NCBI RefSeq assembly: GCF_025398255.1
Contig: NZ_JAODNW010000002.1
Span: forward strand, 62,001 to 126,000
Direction: 5' to 3'
Length of the DNA: 64,000 bases
DNA from: Chelativorans intermedius
GTDB taxonomy: Bacteria; Pseudomonadota; Alphaproteobacteria; Rhizobiales; Rhizobiaceae
Positions 56,946 through 64,000 of this stretch are shown here, in pieces. Under the pieces are notes generated by a model. That model made no database searches. It saw only the letters and a list, made by a program, of their open reading frames with translations, and was not told where the DNA came from. The position numbers and the translations under genes were made by a program. Position 1 is the stretch's first letter. Each line of letters begins with the position of its first letter.

Positions 56946-58853
56946 TCAGCTCTTTGGCATCCCGGCCGGCCTCAGCTCTCGCTTCTGTGCGGCGATACGG
57001 AAGGACGCATTGGCGGCACCATAGCCGCGGTATTCGCCGCGGCGTTCCACGATCTCGAAAAAGAAACCCTCGCCGTAATTGGTGCTGTAAAGCTGGAAAT
57101 ATTCGCCGCCTTCATCGCGGTCATACAGGATATTATGCGACCGCAGCTGTTGAGACAGAGCTGCATCAATGCCGAACCGTGCCTCGAGGTCATCGTAATA
57201 ATTGGGCGAGATCTCCAGCGGACGGAAGCCGAGCTTCCGCATCGCCGCCGCGCTTGCAAAGATATCGCGGCTGGCAAAGGCGAGGTGCTGCACGGACGAA
57301 CCGAAGCTTTCGGCGATAAAATGGCCCGCCAGTGTCCTGCGGCTCTCGGCGCCGTTGAGCGTGAGCCGCAGCGCGCCATTCTCGCTCTCTATGACCTGGC
57401 TGCGCACGAGCCCGCCGGGGTCGACCACGTCTACCATCGGGGACTTCCGGGTACGGAAGATCGCTGTGTAGAACAGAATCCAGGTCAACATCTCCTCATA
57501 GTTCATCGTCTGCGCGATGTGATCCACGGCAACAAGGCCTGCGTCGACCGTCGTCTTGCGCTCCGGGAGCGGCGCGAATTCAATATCCCAGACACGCGAA
57601 AGCTCGCTGCGGCTGTCGATGAAATAGATCACGCCGCCGCCGACACCGCGAATGGCCGGAATGGCCAGCTCGCCTGGCCCGTGCTTCTGCTCGAAGGGTT
57701 CAACACCAAGCGCGCGGGCGCGCGCCACCGTCGCCTGCGCGTCCTCGACTCGAATGCCGAACGCATAGGCATTCGTGCCGTGCACAAGATACGAGGAATG
57801 GGCAAAGCCTTCGTGCTCGGTGTTGATGACGATGTTGATGCCGGACGCGGAGGGTCCCTGCCGCCACAGCACCACATCCTTGTTGCGATGCTTTGCCTGT
57901 GGCGCAAAGCCCATGGTCGAAAGAAGGTGGCCCAGCTCGTCCGCTTCCTCGTCATTGGCAGCGAATTCAACGAATTCCACGCCCTCCACCGGAATCCGCT
58001 CGGGCATGTCGGGCACGTCGATTGCAATCGTGCCAGGTTCGATGCGGCGGACCTGGTCCATCAGGTTCACCAACGCCCGCCTGCCGTCCACCGCGATCGA
58101 CTTGGGCGAACCGCCGCGGAACTGGTCGTTGAAGATTTCGAGCGAGAGTGGGCCGTCATACCCTGTGGCCGCCACAGCGCGCATGAAATCGACAACGGGC
58201 AGGTCGCCCTGGCCCGGCATGTTGCGATAGTGCCGGCTCCAGGAGAGCAGGTCCATCTCCATACAGGGCGCATCCGCGAGCTGCACGATGAAGATGCGAT
58301 CGCCCGGGATGGCGCGGATCGTCTCGACGTCGAGCTTGCGCGCCAGCGTATGGAAGGAATCGAGAATGAGGCCGATATTGGGGTGGTCGGCGCGCCTCAC
58401 AATCTCCCATGCATCGCGATGGTCGTTGATGTGTCGCCCCCAGGCAAGCGCCTCGTAGCCGACCCTCAGCCCCCGCCTTGCGGCGCGCTCGCCAAGTTCA
58501 TGGAAGTCGGCCGCGGCGCGGTCGATACCGCCAAGGGCGGTCGGCGATACGTTGGAGCACACGAGCATCAGGTCGGTGCCGAGTTCGGCCATCAGGTCGA
58601 ATTTGCGCTCGGCCCGGTCGAAGGCACGTGAGCGCTGCGGCTCGGGAAGGCCCTCGAAATCGCGGAAGGGCTGGAACAGTGTGATCTCCAGCCCGTGATC
58701 CCGGATCATGCGGCCCACTTCGGCTGGCGTCCCGTCAAAGGCGAGGAAATCGTTTTCGAAGATTTCCACGCCATCGAAACCGGCGGCGGCGATCGCCGCC
58801 AGCTTCTCGCGCAGGTCGCCGCTGATCGACACGGTCGCGATCGACGTCTTCAT
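56946..58853 (-). CDS. quiC: Fused 3-dehydroshikimate dehydratase (QuiC-type)
   Basis: A 635-residue fusion. The N-terminal TIM barrel (1-280) is a xylose-isomerase-like 3-dehydroshikimate dehydratase, with metal ligands E134, D165, Q191 and E239. The C-terminal half (about 290-620) is a 4-hydroxyphenylpyruvate-dioxygenase-like VOC domain, ending GYDDLEARFGIDAAL..GEYFQLYSTNY.. The fused form is like Pseudomonas QuiC1. It converts 3-dehydroshikimate to protocatechuate. The gene overlaps aroQ by 4 bases. Any separate activity of the C-terminal domain is unproven. Confidence 0.9.
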   Translation of the reverse strand: MKTSIATVSISGDLREKLAAIAAAGFDGVEIFENDFLAFDGTPAEVGRMIRDHGLEITLFQPFRDFEGLPEPQRSRAFDRAERKFDLMAELGTDLMLVCSNVSPTALGGIDRAAADFHELGERAARRGLRVGYEALAWGRHINDHRDAWEIVRRADHPNIGLILDSFHTLARKLDVETIRAIPGDRIFIVQLADAPCMEMDLLSWSRHYRNMPGQGDLPVVDFMRAVAATGYDGPLSLEIFNDQFRGGSPKSIAVDGRRALVNLMDQVRRIEPGTIAIDVPDMPERIPVEGVEFVEFAANDEEADELGHLLSTMGFAPQAKHRNKDVVLWRQGPSASGINIVINTEHEGFAHSSYLVHGTNAYAFGIRVEDAQATVARARALGVEPFEQKHGPGELAIPAIRGVGGGVIYFIDSRSELSRVWDIEFAPLPERKTTVDAGLVAVDHIAQTMNYEEMLTWILFYTAIFRTRKSPMVDVVDPGGLVRSQVIESENGALRLTLNGAESRRTLAGHFIAESFGSSVQHLAFASRDIFASAAAMRKLGFRPLEISPNYYDDLEARFGIDAALSQQLRSHNILYDRDEGGEYFQLYSTNYGEGFFFEIVERRGEYRGYGAANASFRIAAQKRELRPAGMPKS

Positions 58854-59296
58854 GTCTCATGCTCCCGAACCAGGTCGATCAACGCCTTCACTGCGAGCGC
58901 GTATCCGCGCGACCCAAGCCCGGCCAGCACGGCGGTGGCGACGGTCGAGACGAGCGATCGGTGATAGATCTCCTCGCGCCGGTGAATGTTGGAGATGTGG
59001 AACTCGACGATGGGCCGGGGAAACATCTTCAGCGCATCGAGCAGCGGGATCGACCTGAAGCTCAAGCCTGCGGGGTTGATGAGGATGCCCGCACCTTCGT
59101 CGATCGCCTCATGGACCCAGTCGACAAGCTGATGCTCGGCATTCGACTGATGGAATCGCACAGGCCTGTCGCTCGCCGCCTCGCGGCACATCACCTCGAT
59201 CTCTGTGAGTGTTGTGGTGCCGTAGATTTCCGGCTCGCGTTTTCCGAGGCGGTTGAGGTTCGGTCCGTTGAGGACGAAAATGGGCTTGATGGTCAT
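58850..59296 (-). CDS. aroQ: Type II 3-dehydroquinate dehydratase
   Basis: A 148-residue type II dehydroquinase. The loop Arg and catalytic Tyr are in GKREPEIYG, and the catalytic His is in VEFHISN, with INPAGL and QSNAEHQL as substrate contacts. It interconverts 3-dehydroquinate and 3-dehydroshikimate. In this context it is catabolic, feeding the dehydratase encoded next, with which it overlaps by 4 bases. Confidence 0.92.
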   Translation of the reverse strand: MTIKPIFVLNGPNLNRLGKREPEIYGTTTLTEIEVMCREAASDRPVRFHQSNAEHQLVDWVHEAIDEGAGILINPAGLSFRSIPLLDALKMFPRPIVEFHISNIHRREEIYHRSLVSTVATAVLAGLGSRGYALAVKALIDLVREHET

Positions 59297-59317
59297 TGTC
59301 GCCTACCTTTCCGGCAG

Positions 59318-60619
59318 TCAGCCGCCATATCCGAGCAGCCTCGGCAGCCAAAGCACGAGATCAGGGAAGAAGGTGATGAGGCCGAGCGCGCCAACCATGG
59401 CCCACAGGAACGGAAACACGTCGCGAACGAGCCGGCGCAGCGGTACGCCGGCAATCCGCGTCATGACAAAGAGAAGCAGACCGTAGGGTGGGGTAATGAG
59501 GCCGAGCATGATGTTGACAACGACCATGACGCCGAAGTGAACCATATCGATTCCGAGTGCCTGCGCCGTCGGGATGAGCACGGGCACCACGACCAGAAGA
59601 ATGGTCGTGCCCTCCAGCAGGCAGCCGAGCAGCAAGAGTGCGATGTTGACGATGATCAGGAAACCGGTCGGAGAAAGATCGCGGGCGGTCAGGAACGCGC
59701 TCAGTGCCTGCGGGATGTTCTCCACCGTGACGACGTAATTGAAGACCATCGCGCCGGCGATCAGCATTCCGATGGATGCTGAGGTCCGTGCGCTTGACAG
59801 CACCGACCGATAGAAATCGCCTAAGCTTACGCTGCGGTAGAGAACCGTCGACACGAGAAGCGCGTAGGCTGCGGCGATGGCCGCCGCCTCCGTCGGCGTG
59901 GTGACACCGGAGTAGATGCCGCCGAGCAGGACCACAGGCATCATCAGCGTCGGCAGCGCCCGCCAGGTGATGCCCGGCAGGGCGCGAAGCGGCGTGGGCG
60001 GCTCGACCGGGAATCCCCTTCTGTGCGCATCGAAGACGACGATGATCATCTGCGAGAGGGCCATCAGCAGCCCCGGCACGACGCCTGCGAGAAACAGGTA
60101 CCCGATCGAGGCGTCAGACACCAACGCGTAGATGATCATCGGGATCGAGGGCGGGATGATGGGCCCGATCACCGCTGTCGCCGCCGTCAGTGCCGCGGCA
60201 TAGCTCGGCGGATACCTCTGATCTCTGGTCATGAGCTGCTGCATCATCTTGCCGGTTCCGGCGGCATCTGCGATCGCGGAGCCCGACATGCCCGCAAAGA
60301 TGATCGACTGGAGGATGTTGACGTGAGCCAGCCCGCCACGGAACCGTCCGACCACCGCGTTGCAGAAGGCCATGAGCCGGTCCGTCATCGAGCCGATATT
60401 CATCAGCTCCGCGGCGAGGATGAACAGCGGCACGGCAAGGATGATGTAGTTGAAATACATGCCGTTCAGCAGCTGCTCGGCGGCGGTTCCCATGTCGAGC
60501 CCCGAAAGCATCAGGTAGAGAATGGAGCCGGCGATCATGGCGTGGCCGATCGGCAGGCCCAGGAAGGCAAGCCCGGTGATTGCCACGAGCGACAGGGAGA
60601 AAGGGCTGGCCAAGCTCAT
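59318..60619 (-). CDS. TRAP transporter large permease (DctM-type)
   Basis: A 433-residue DctM-type membrane subunit with about twelve hydrophobic helices and the TRAP motif SGSAIADAAGTGKMM near residue 100. The start at 60619 overlaps the small-permease stop by 4 bases. With DctQ and the binding protein it forms a sodium-linked importer for an organic acid, here probably quinate or shikimate. Confidence 0.88.
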   Translation of the reverse strand: MSLASPFSLSLVAITGLAFLGLPIGHAMIAGSILYLMLSGLDMGTAAEQLLNGMYFNYIILAVPLFILAAELMNIGSMTDRLMAFCNAVVGRFRGGLAHVNILQSIIFAGMSGSAIADAAGTGKMMQQLMTRDQRYPPSYAAALTAATAVIGPIIPPSIPMIIYALVSDASIGYLFLAGVVPGLLMALSQMIIVVFDAHRRGFPVEPPTPLRALPGITWRALPTLMMPVVLLGGIYSGVTTPTEAAAIAAAYALLVSTVLYRSVSLGDFYRSVLSSARTSASIGMLIAGAMVFNYVVTVENIPQALSAFLTARDLSPTGFLIIVNIALLLLGCLLEGTTILLVVVPVLIPTAQALGIDMVHFGVMVVVNIMLGLITPPYGLLLFVMTRIAGVPLRRLVRDVFPFLWAMVGALGLITFFPDLVLWLPRLLGYGG

Positions 60620-61131
60620 ACGCCGGAGCCCGCTTCCGTCGGGTCGAACGCATCGACGTCGCGACCGGTAAGCACCTGCCAGGACAGCCAGATGTAGCGG
60701 GCGATCACGGCCAGAACGAAGACAATGTAGATGGAGAAGACCCAATCGAAGCGCAGCTTGAGATAGGAGCTCTTCTCGACCTTCATGAAGGTGACGTAGT
60801 CGACAACCGCCGGAAAGGAGTATCCGTAGAGGAATAACAGAGCCGCGGCCGAAAGCAGAAACATGATCCGGCGAAGCCGCGGCCCGGCAGAAGCGTAAAG
60901 CAGATCGAAGCGCACCTCCTCCTCTTCTCGCACCACGAGGGCCGCACCGAAGAGGACAATCCAGATCCAGAGGATGGAGCTGAGCTCGTTCGTCCATCCA
61001 ACGGGCAGGTTCAGCGCGTAGCGGAAAAGGACCTGCAGCAAAAAGGCAAGGAACATCACGCCAAGCATGAGCGCGAGAAGGTTTTCCGCACGGCGATAGA
61101 GCCAGAGACCGACCCGTGATTTCGATGGCAT
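60616..61131 (-). CDS. TRAP transporter small permease (DctQ-type)
   Basis: A 171-residue small TRAP subunit with four hydrophobic helices, including WTNELSSILWIWIVLFGAALVVREEEEVRFD. The ATG at 61131 has AGGA 9 bases upstream and is favoured over ATG 61140. Its stop overlaps the large-permease start by 4 bases. Confidence 0.8.
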   Translation of the reverse strand: MPSKSRVGLWLYRRAENLLALMLGVMFLAFLLQVLFRYALNLPVGWTNELSSILWIWIVLFGAALVVREEEEVRFDLLYASAGPRLRRIMFLLSAAALLFLYGYSFPAVVDYVTFMKVEKSSYLKLRFDWVFSIYIVFVLAVIARYIWLSWQVLTGRDVDAFDPTEAGSGV

Positions 61132-61162
61132 GCGGTTCATTCCTGCTGAATGCGGTAAACCA

Positions 61163-61191
61163 GCCCGCCGCGGGCCATGCCCGTGGCGGGC
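61163..61191 (-). promoter_or_regulatory. Hairpin between TRAP binding-protein and permease genes
   Basis: GCCCGCCGCGGGC and GCCCGTGGCGGGC form a 13-base-pair stem with one mismatch and a 3-base loop, in the 67-base gap after the binding-protein gene. Same position as the hairpins at 9.66 and 20.08 kb. It probably stabilises the binding-protein message. Confidence 0.65.
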
Positions 61192-61198
61192 CGGGCAC

Positions 61199-62185
61199 TC
61201 AAAGCGCGTTGATCTTCTCGACCATGCCTTCCGGCCAGTCCTTGGCCAGGACGGAGGCAAGATACTTCTGCTGCACATGCTCGCGGAAGGCCTCGCGGTC
61301 AGGCTCATAGATCTTCAGGCCTTTCTCCTTGAAGGAGTCGGCCAGCTCGGCTTCGCGCGTGAGATGTTTTTCCGTTGAGAAGTCGATGGCCGCATCCGCT
61401 GCCGCCTGGAAGCGGGCCTGGGTGTCCGCATCCATTTCGTCCCAAACCTTCTTTGACACGGTCAGCAGGTCAAAGCCGACGAGGTGAGAGGTGAGCACGA
61501 TCTGCGACATCACCTCGTAGAACTTCATGTTCTCGACATTCGGCAGCGGATTGTCCTGTCCGTCGATCGCACCGGTCTGCAGGCCCGTATAGACCTCGGC
61601 ATAGGCCATCGGCGTGGGATTGGCGCCAAGCGCCTCTCCAAGAAACTGCCATGCGTCTCCGGGGGGCATGCGCAGCTTGATGCCTGCCAGGTCTGCGGGC
61701 GTGCGGATCTCCTTTTCCGGCTTGAGGCCAACCTGGCGAACGCCGAAATAGGTCGGCCCAAGAATCTTTATGCCAAGCTGATCCTCGGCCATTCCCTTCA
61801 ACTCGGCGCCGGGCTCGCTGTTGAAGAAGGTCCTTACATGGGCCGCGTCCCGGAACAGGTAACCGGCGGTCACGATCGACCAGGCCGGGATCTGCTTGGA
61901 GATGTCCTGCGGCGCAATGTTGCCCATTTCGAGATTGCCCCGCTGCAGCGCGACGAGCTCGGTACCCTGCTTGAAGAGGTTGCCGCCGTAGTAGCCTTCA
62001 AAAGTGAAGTCGTCGGCGATCGCGTCGGCAAACCTCTGCATCATCTCCGCGCGGATATCCTGTTCCGAGAACACCGCGGAGAAGCGGAGCTTCGGCTTGT
62101 CTTGCGCCCGTGCCGGAAAGGTTGCGGATGCGGCGAGGCCGCCGGTTGCGATGATGAACTGGCGGCGATTGATGGTGATGTTCAT
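61199..62185 (-). CDS. TRAP transporter substrate-binding protein (DctP-type)
   Basis: A 328-residue periplasmic protein. The N-terminus MNITINRRQFIIATGGLAASATFPARA has the RRQF twin-arginine-like motif, so export by Tat or Sec is plausible. The body matches DctP: YLFRDAAHVRTFFNS, GLKPEKEIRTPADLAGIKLRMPPG and YAEVYTGLQTGAIDGQDNP. GGGAGG precedes the ATG. Gene context makes quinate or shikimate the likely ligand. Confidence 0.85.
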   Translation of the reverse strand: MNITINRRQFIIATGGLAASATFPARAQDKPKLRFSAVFSEQDIRAEMMQRFADAIADDFTFEGYYGGNLFKQGTELVALQRGNLEMGNIAPQDISKQIPAWSIVTAGYLFRDAAHVRTFFNSEPGAELKGMAEDQLGIKILGPTYFGVRQVGLKPEKEIRTPADLAGIKLRMPPGDAWQFLGEALGANPTPMAYAEVYTGLQTGAIDGQDNPLPNVENMKFYEVMSQIVLTSHLVGFDLLTVSKKVWDEMDADTQARFQAAADAAIDFSTEKHLTREAELADSFKEKGLKIYEPDREAFREHVQQKYLASVLAKDWPEGMVEKINAL

Positions 62186-62351
62186 GCTTTCCTCCCTTTT
62201 GCGATGGTTGATCTTGCGGCCCTCGCGGGTCCCGCTTTCGGTTGAGCACGCTGCATACCGTTGATGTTGCGGGCCATGCGATTCTCCGCCTTCCCAGCTC
62301 CGGGACAGGCTCCGATGCGTTCGTCGTCGCGAGCGATTACCGCAGCCTGGC

Positions 62352-63242
62352 TCATGCTGTTGCCTCGAAATGCCTGGCCATCGCGGTCATGTCCGTCCTC
62401 CGTCCGGTGAAAAGCTCGAAGGCGCGGACTGCCTGCCCGATCGCCATGCCCATCCCGGGAAGAACCTTGCAGCCCAGGCGGCGTGCATGGCGCAGAAGCT
62501 CTGTCTCCCTCGGGAAATAGACGATTTCGGCCACCCAGTGGTGGGACGCCAGGAGTTCGCCCGGAAAGGGCATCCCGGGATACTGCGCCATTCCCACAGG
62601 TGTCGCGTTGACCAGACCATCGGCCGCGGCGACCGCTTCCTGGACATTCGTTTCCGCACGGGCCGAGCCACCGGTGGCAATGTTCATGCGCTCTGCCAGG
62701 CGTTCCGCCCGTCCGGCTTGGGTGTCGATGATCGCGAGATCCTTCACACCCAGCTTGATGAGGGCATAGGCGACCGCAGCCCCCGCTCCGCCAGCCCCGA
62801 ACTGGACCACGCGGTCAAGGCGAACACCTGCCATGTCCCGTCTGAAACTTTCCGCAAAGCCCCAGCAGTCGGTATTGTGACCGAAGCGCAACCCGTCCTT
62901 CAACACCACCGTATTGACGGCACCGACCACCTGGGCTGCATCCGACAACTCATCGAGAAGTGGCAGGATTTCCTGCTTGTAGGGGAACGTGACGTTGAAA
63001 CCGGAAAAGCCGAAATATTCGGCGAAGCGGACGAGTTGAGAGATCGGCGGTGCCGGATCGCCCATGAGATCGGCATCAATCAGCCGGTAGATGTAAGCGA
63101 TGCCCTGAGCGCGCCCCTCCGCTTCGTGCATGGCAGGGGTGCGCGAAAGCTGAATCCCGCGGCCAATGAGACCGACCAGCACGCCGCCGCGTGATGATGG
63201 CTGCATTCGCCCGGCTTCAGCGCTGATCGCCACAGGCTTCAA
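62352..63242 (-). CDS. Quinate/shikimate dehydrogenase (AroE/QsuD-like)
   Basis: A 296-residue NAD(P)-dependent dehydrogenase: substrate domain LSRTPAMHEAEGRAQG, catalytic Lys in NVTFPYKQ, Asp in HNTDCWGF, and Rossmann motif GAGGAGAAV. The LSRTP pattern with Thr instead of the usual SxS of biosynthetic AroE points to a quinate/shikimate catabolic type. The start is uncertain: TTG 63242 has the strongest site (GGGAGG 7 bases upstream); ATG 63269 and 63206 are alternatives. It oxidises quinate or shikimate to the substrates of the next enzymes. Confidence 0.8.
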   Translation of the reverse strand: MKPVAISAEAGRMQPSSRGGVLVGLIGRGIQLSRTPAMHEAEGRAQGIAYIYRLIDADLMGDPAPPISQLVRFAEYFGFSGFNVTFPYKQEILPLLDELSDAAQVVGAVNTVVLKDGLRFGHNTDCWGFAESFRRDMAGVRLDRVVQFGAGGAGAAVAYALIKLGVKDLAIIDTQAGRAERLAERMNIATGGSARAETNVQEAVAAADGLVNATPVGMAQYPGMPFPGELLASHHWVAEIVYFPRETELLRHARRLGCKVLPGMGMAIGQAVRAFELFTGRRTDMTAMARHFEATA

Positions 63243-63299
63243 GTCTGACCCTCCCTCATGGCCACGCATCCATTCCTCGAAGCGCGCCATACGATGCAA

Positions 63300-63351
63300 T
63301 TTGAACTATCCAGTTAATTCAGTCAAGGACTTTGAACGAACCGGTTAATTC
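63300..63351. promoter_or_regulatory. Duplicated TetR-type operator
   Basis: Two 21-base direct copies (63300-63320 and 63331-63351), each with TTTGAAC, a variable CC centre and GTTAATTC, are spaced 31 bases apart, about three helical turns. Within the second, AACCGGTT is a perfect palindrome. They lie between the dehydrogenase and TetR genes and are probable binding sites for the latter. Confidence 0.75.
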
Positions 63352-63384
63352 GTGTAAGACCGCCGCAGCGAGGAGACCGCGGGC

Positions 63385-64000
63385 ATGGGCGAGAAGGATC
63401 TGGAGCTACAGAAGGGCATCGGCCGTGGTGGCTGGAAGCAGGATCCCGCCGGCGTGCAGTCGAATATCCTCGCCGTCGCGACATCGGAATTTGCCGCCAA
63501 CGGCCTGTCGGGCGCGCGCATGGACGAAATCGCGGCCAAAACGCGCACTTCGAAGCGCATGATCTACTACTATTTTGGCGACAAGAACGGGCTCTACCGC
63601 CGCGTACTCGAAGAGGCGTACCGGAAGGTGCGTGAAGGGGAGCGCCATCTGGATCTCGAGCATCTGCCGCCGGTGGAAGCGCTTAGGCGTCTTGTCGAGT
63701 TCACCTTCGATCACCACAGCAGCAATCCCGATTTCATCCGTCTGGTGATGATCGAGAACATCCACCATGGAGCGTATATTCGACAGTCGGAGCTGATTGG
63801 GCGCCTCAATGCCGGTGCGGTCGAGAAGCTGGAGGCGATCTGCCAGCGCGGCAAGGAGGCGGGCATTTTCCGTGACGATGTCGATCCGTTGGAGCTGCAT
63901 TGGCAGATAAGCGCGCTCAGCTTCTTCAACGTGTCCAACCGGGCAACATTCTCCCTGATTTTTGGAGAACGCCTTTACAGCACCGCCGGCCAGGAAACTT
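63385..64000 (+). CDS. TetR-family regulator, 3' end outside window
   Basis: The frame runs off the right edge after about 205 codons without a stop. The N-terminal helix-turn-helix is FAANGLSGARMDEIAAKTRTSKRMIYYYFGDKNGLYR, a standard TetR motif. The C-terminal ligand domain begins near residue 75. AGGAG is about 9 bases before ATG 63385. It is divergent from the quinate/shikimate genes and probably represses them until an aromatic or alicyclic inducer binds. Its full length cannot be seen. Confidence 0.88.
   Translation, partial: MGEKDLELQKGIGRGGWKQDPAGVQSNILAVATSEFAANGLSGARMDEIAAKTRTSKRMIYYYFGDKNGLYRRVLEEAYRKVREGERHLDLEHLPPVEALRRLVEFTFDHHSSNPDFIRLVMIENIHHGAYIRQSELIGRLNAGAVEKLEAICQRGKEAGIFRDDVDPLELHWQISALSFFNVSNRATFSLIFGERLYSTAGQET

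Overview
The window is high-GC, densely coded DNA that looks like a Hyphomicrobiales (Rhizobiales) alphaproteobacterium, probably near Mesorhizobium or other Phyllobacteriaceae. The evidence is the rhizobial trehalose cassette thuR-thuEFGK-thuAB, many binding-protein transport operons each with its own LacI, RpiR or TetR regulator, a DUF1127 protein, and frequent ATGA start/stop overlaps. The genus is inferred, not proven. No rRNA, tRNA, CRISPR array, integrase or complete insertion sequence was seen.

Layout. 1-6.6 kb: end of a ROK gene, a multidomain PIG-L deacetylase, a DMT exporter and a large MscS-type channel. 7-14.5 kb: trehalose import and oxidation (thu) with a divergent LacI regulator and paired operators. 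14.7-17.3 kb: a ring-cleaving dioxygenase fused to an esterase, divergent from a pirin (electrophile/quinone handling). 17.4-26 kb: a LacI-controlled glycerol/polyol-type ABC importer with two ATPases, a two-helix membrane protein and a fused dihydroxyacetone kinase. 26.3-28.8 kb: a PAS-GAF-PAS-GGDEF-EAL protein. 28.9-39 kb: a stress/redox-looking block with a cysteine synthase-glutaredoxin fusion, a four-gene truncated globin / cyclase-like / hybrid kinase / response regulator operon, DUF1127, a flavin monooxygenase, OsmC and an MFS carrier. 39-44.8 kb: a DabA-DabB inorganic-carbon accumulation pair with a divergent LysR regulator. 45.4-48.4 kb: MATE exporter, MddA-like membrane methyltransferase and alpha/beta hydrolase. 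48.8-50.4 kb: lemA with a DUF3137 gene. 50.6-56.7 kb: RpiR-controlled polyamine-type ABC importer with a self-processing P1 aminopeptidase. 56.9-64 kb: a quinate/shikimate catabolic island (dehydrogenase, TRAP importer, type II dehydroquinase, dehydroshikimate dehydratase, divergent TetR regulator cut by the window edge).

Most of the window is modular carbon-source capture: outer import genes, inner enzymes, and a local repressor with visible operators. The least conventional part is the globin operon. Its cyclase-like member has lost a metal-binding Asp and the catalytic Asn, and the surrounding genes share a GTTTC-based motif with near-constant 33-34 bp geometry. A three-copy interspersed repeat of about 95 bp carrying two palindromes is the other notable non-coding signal.
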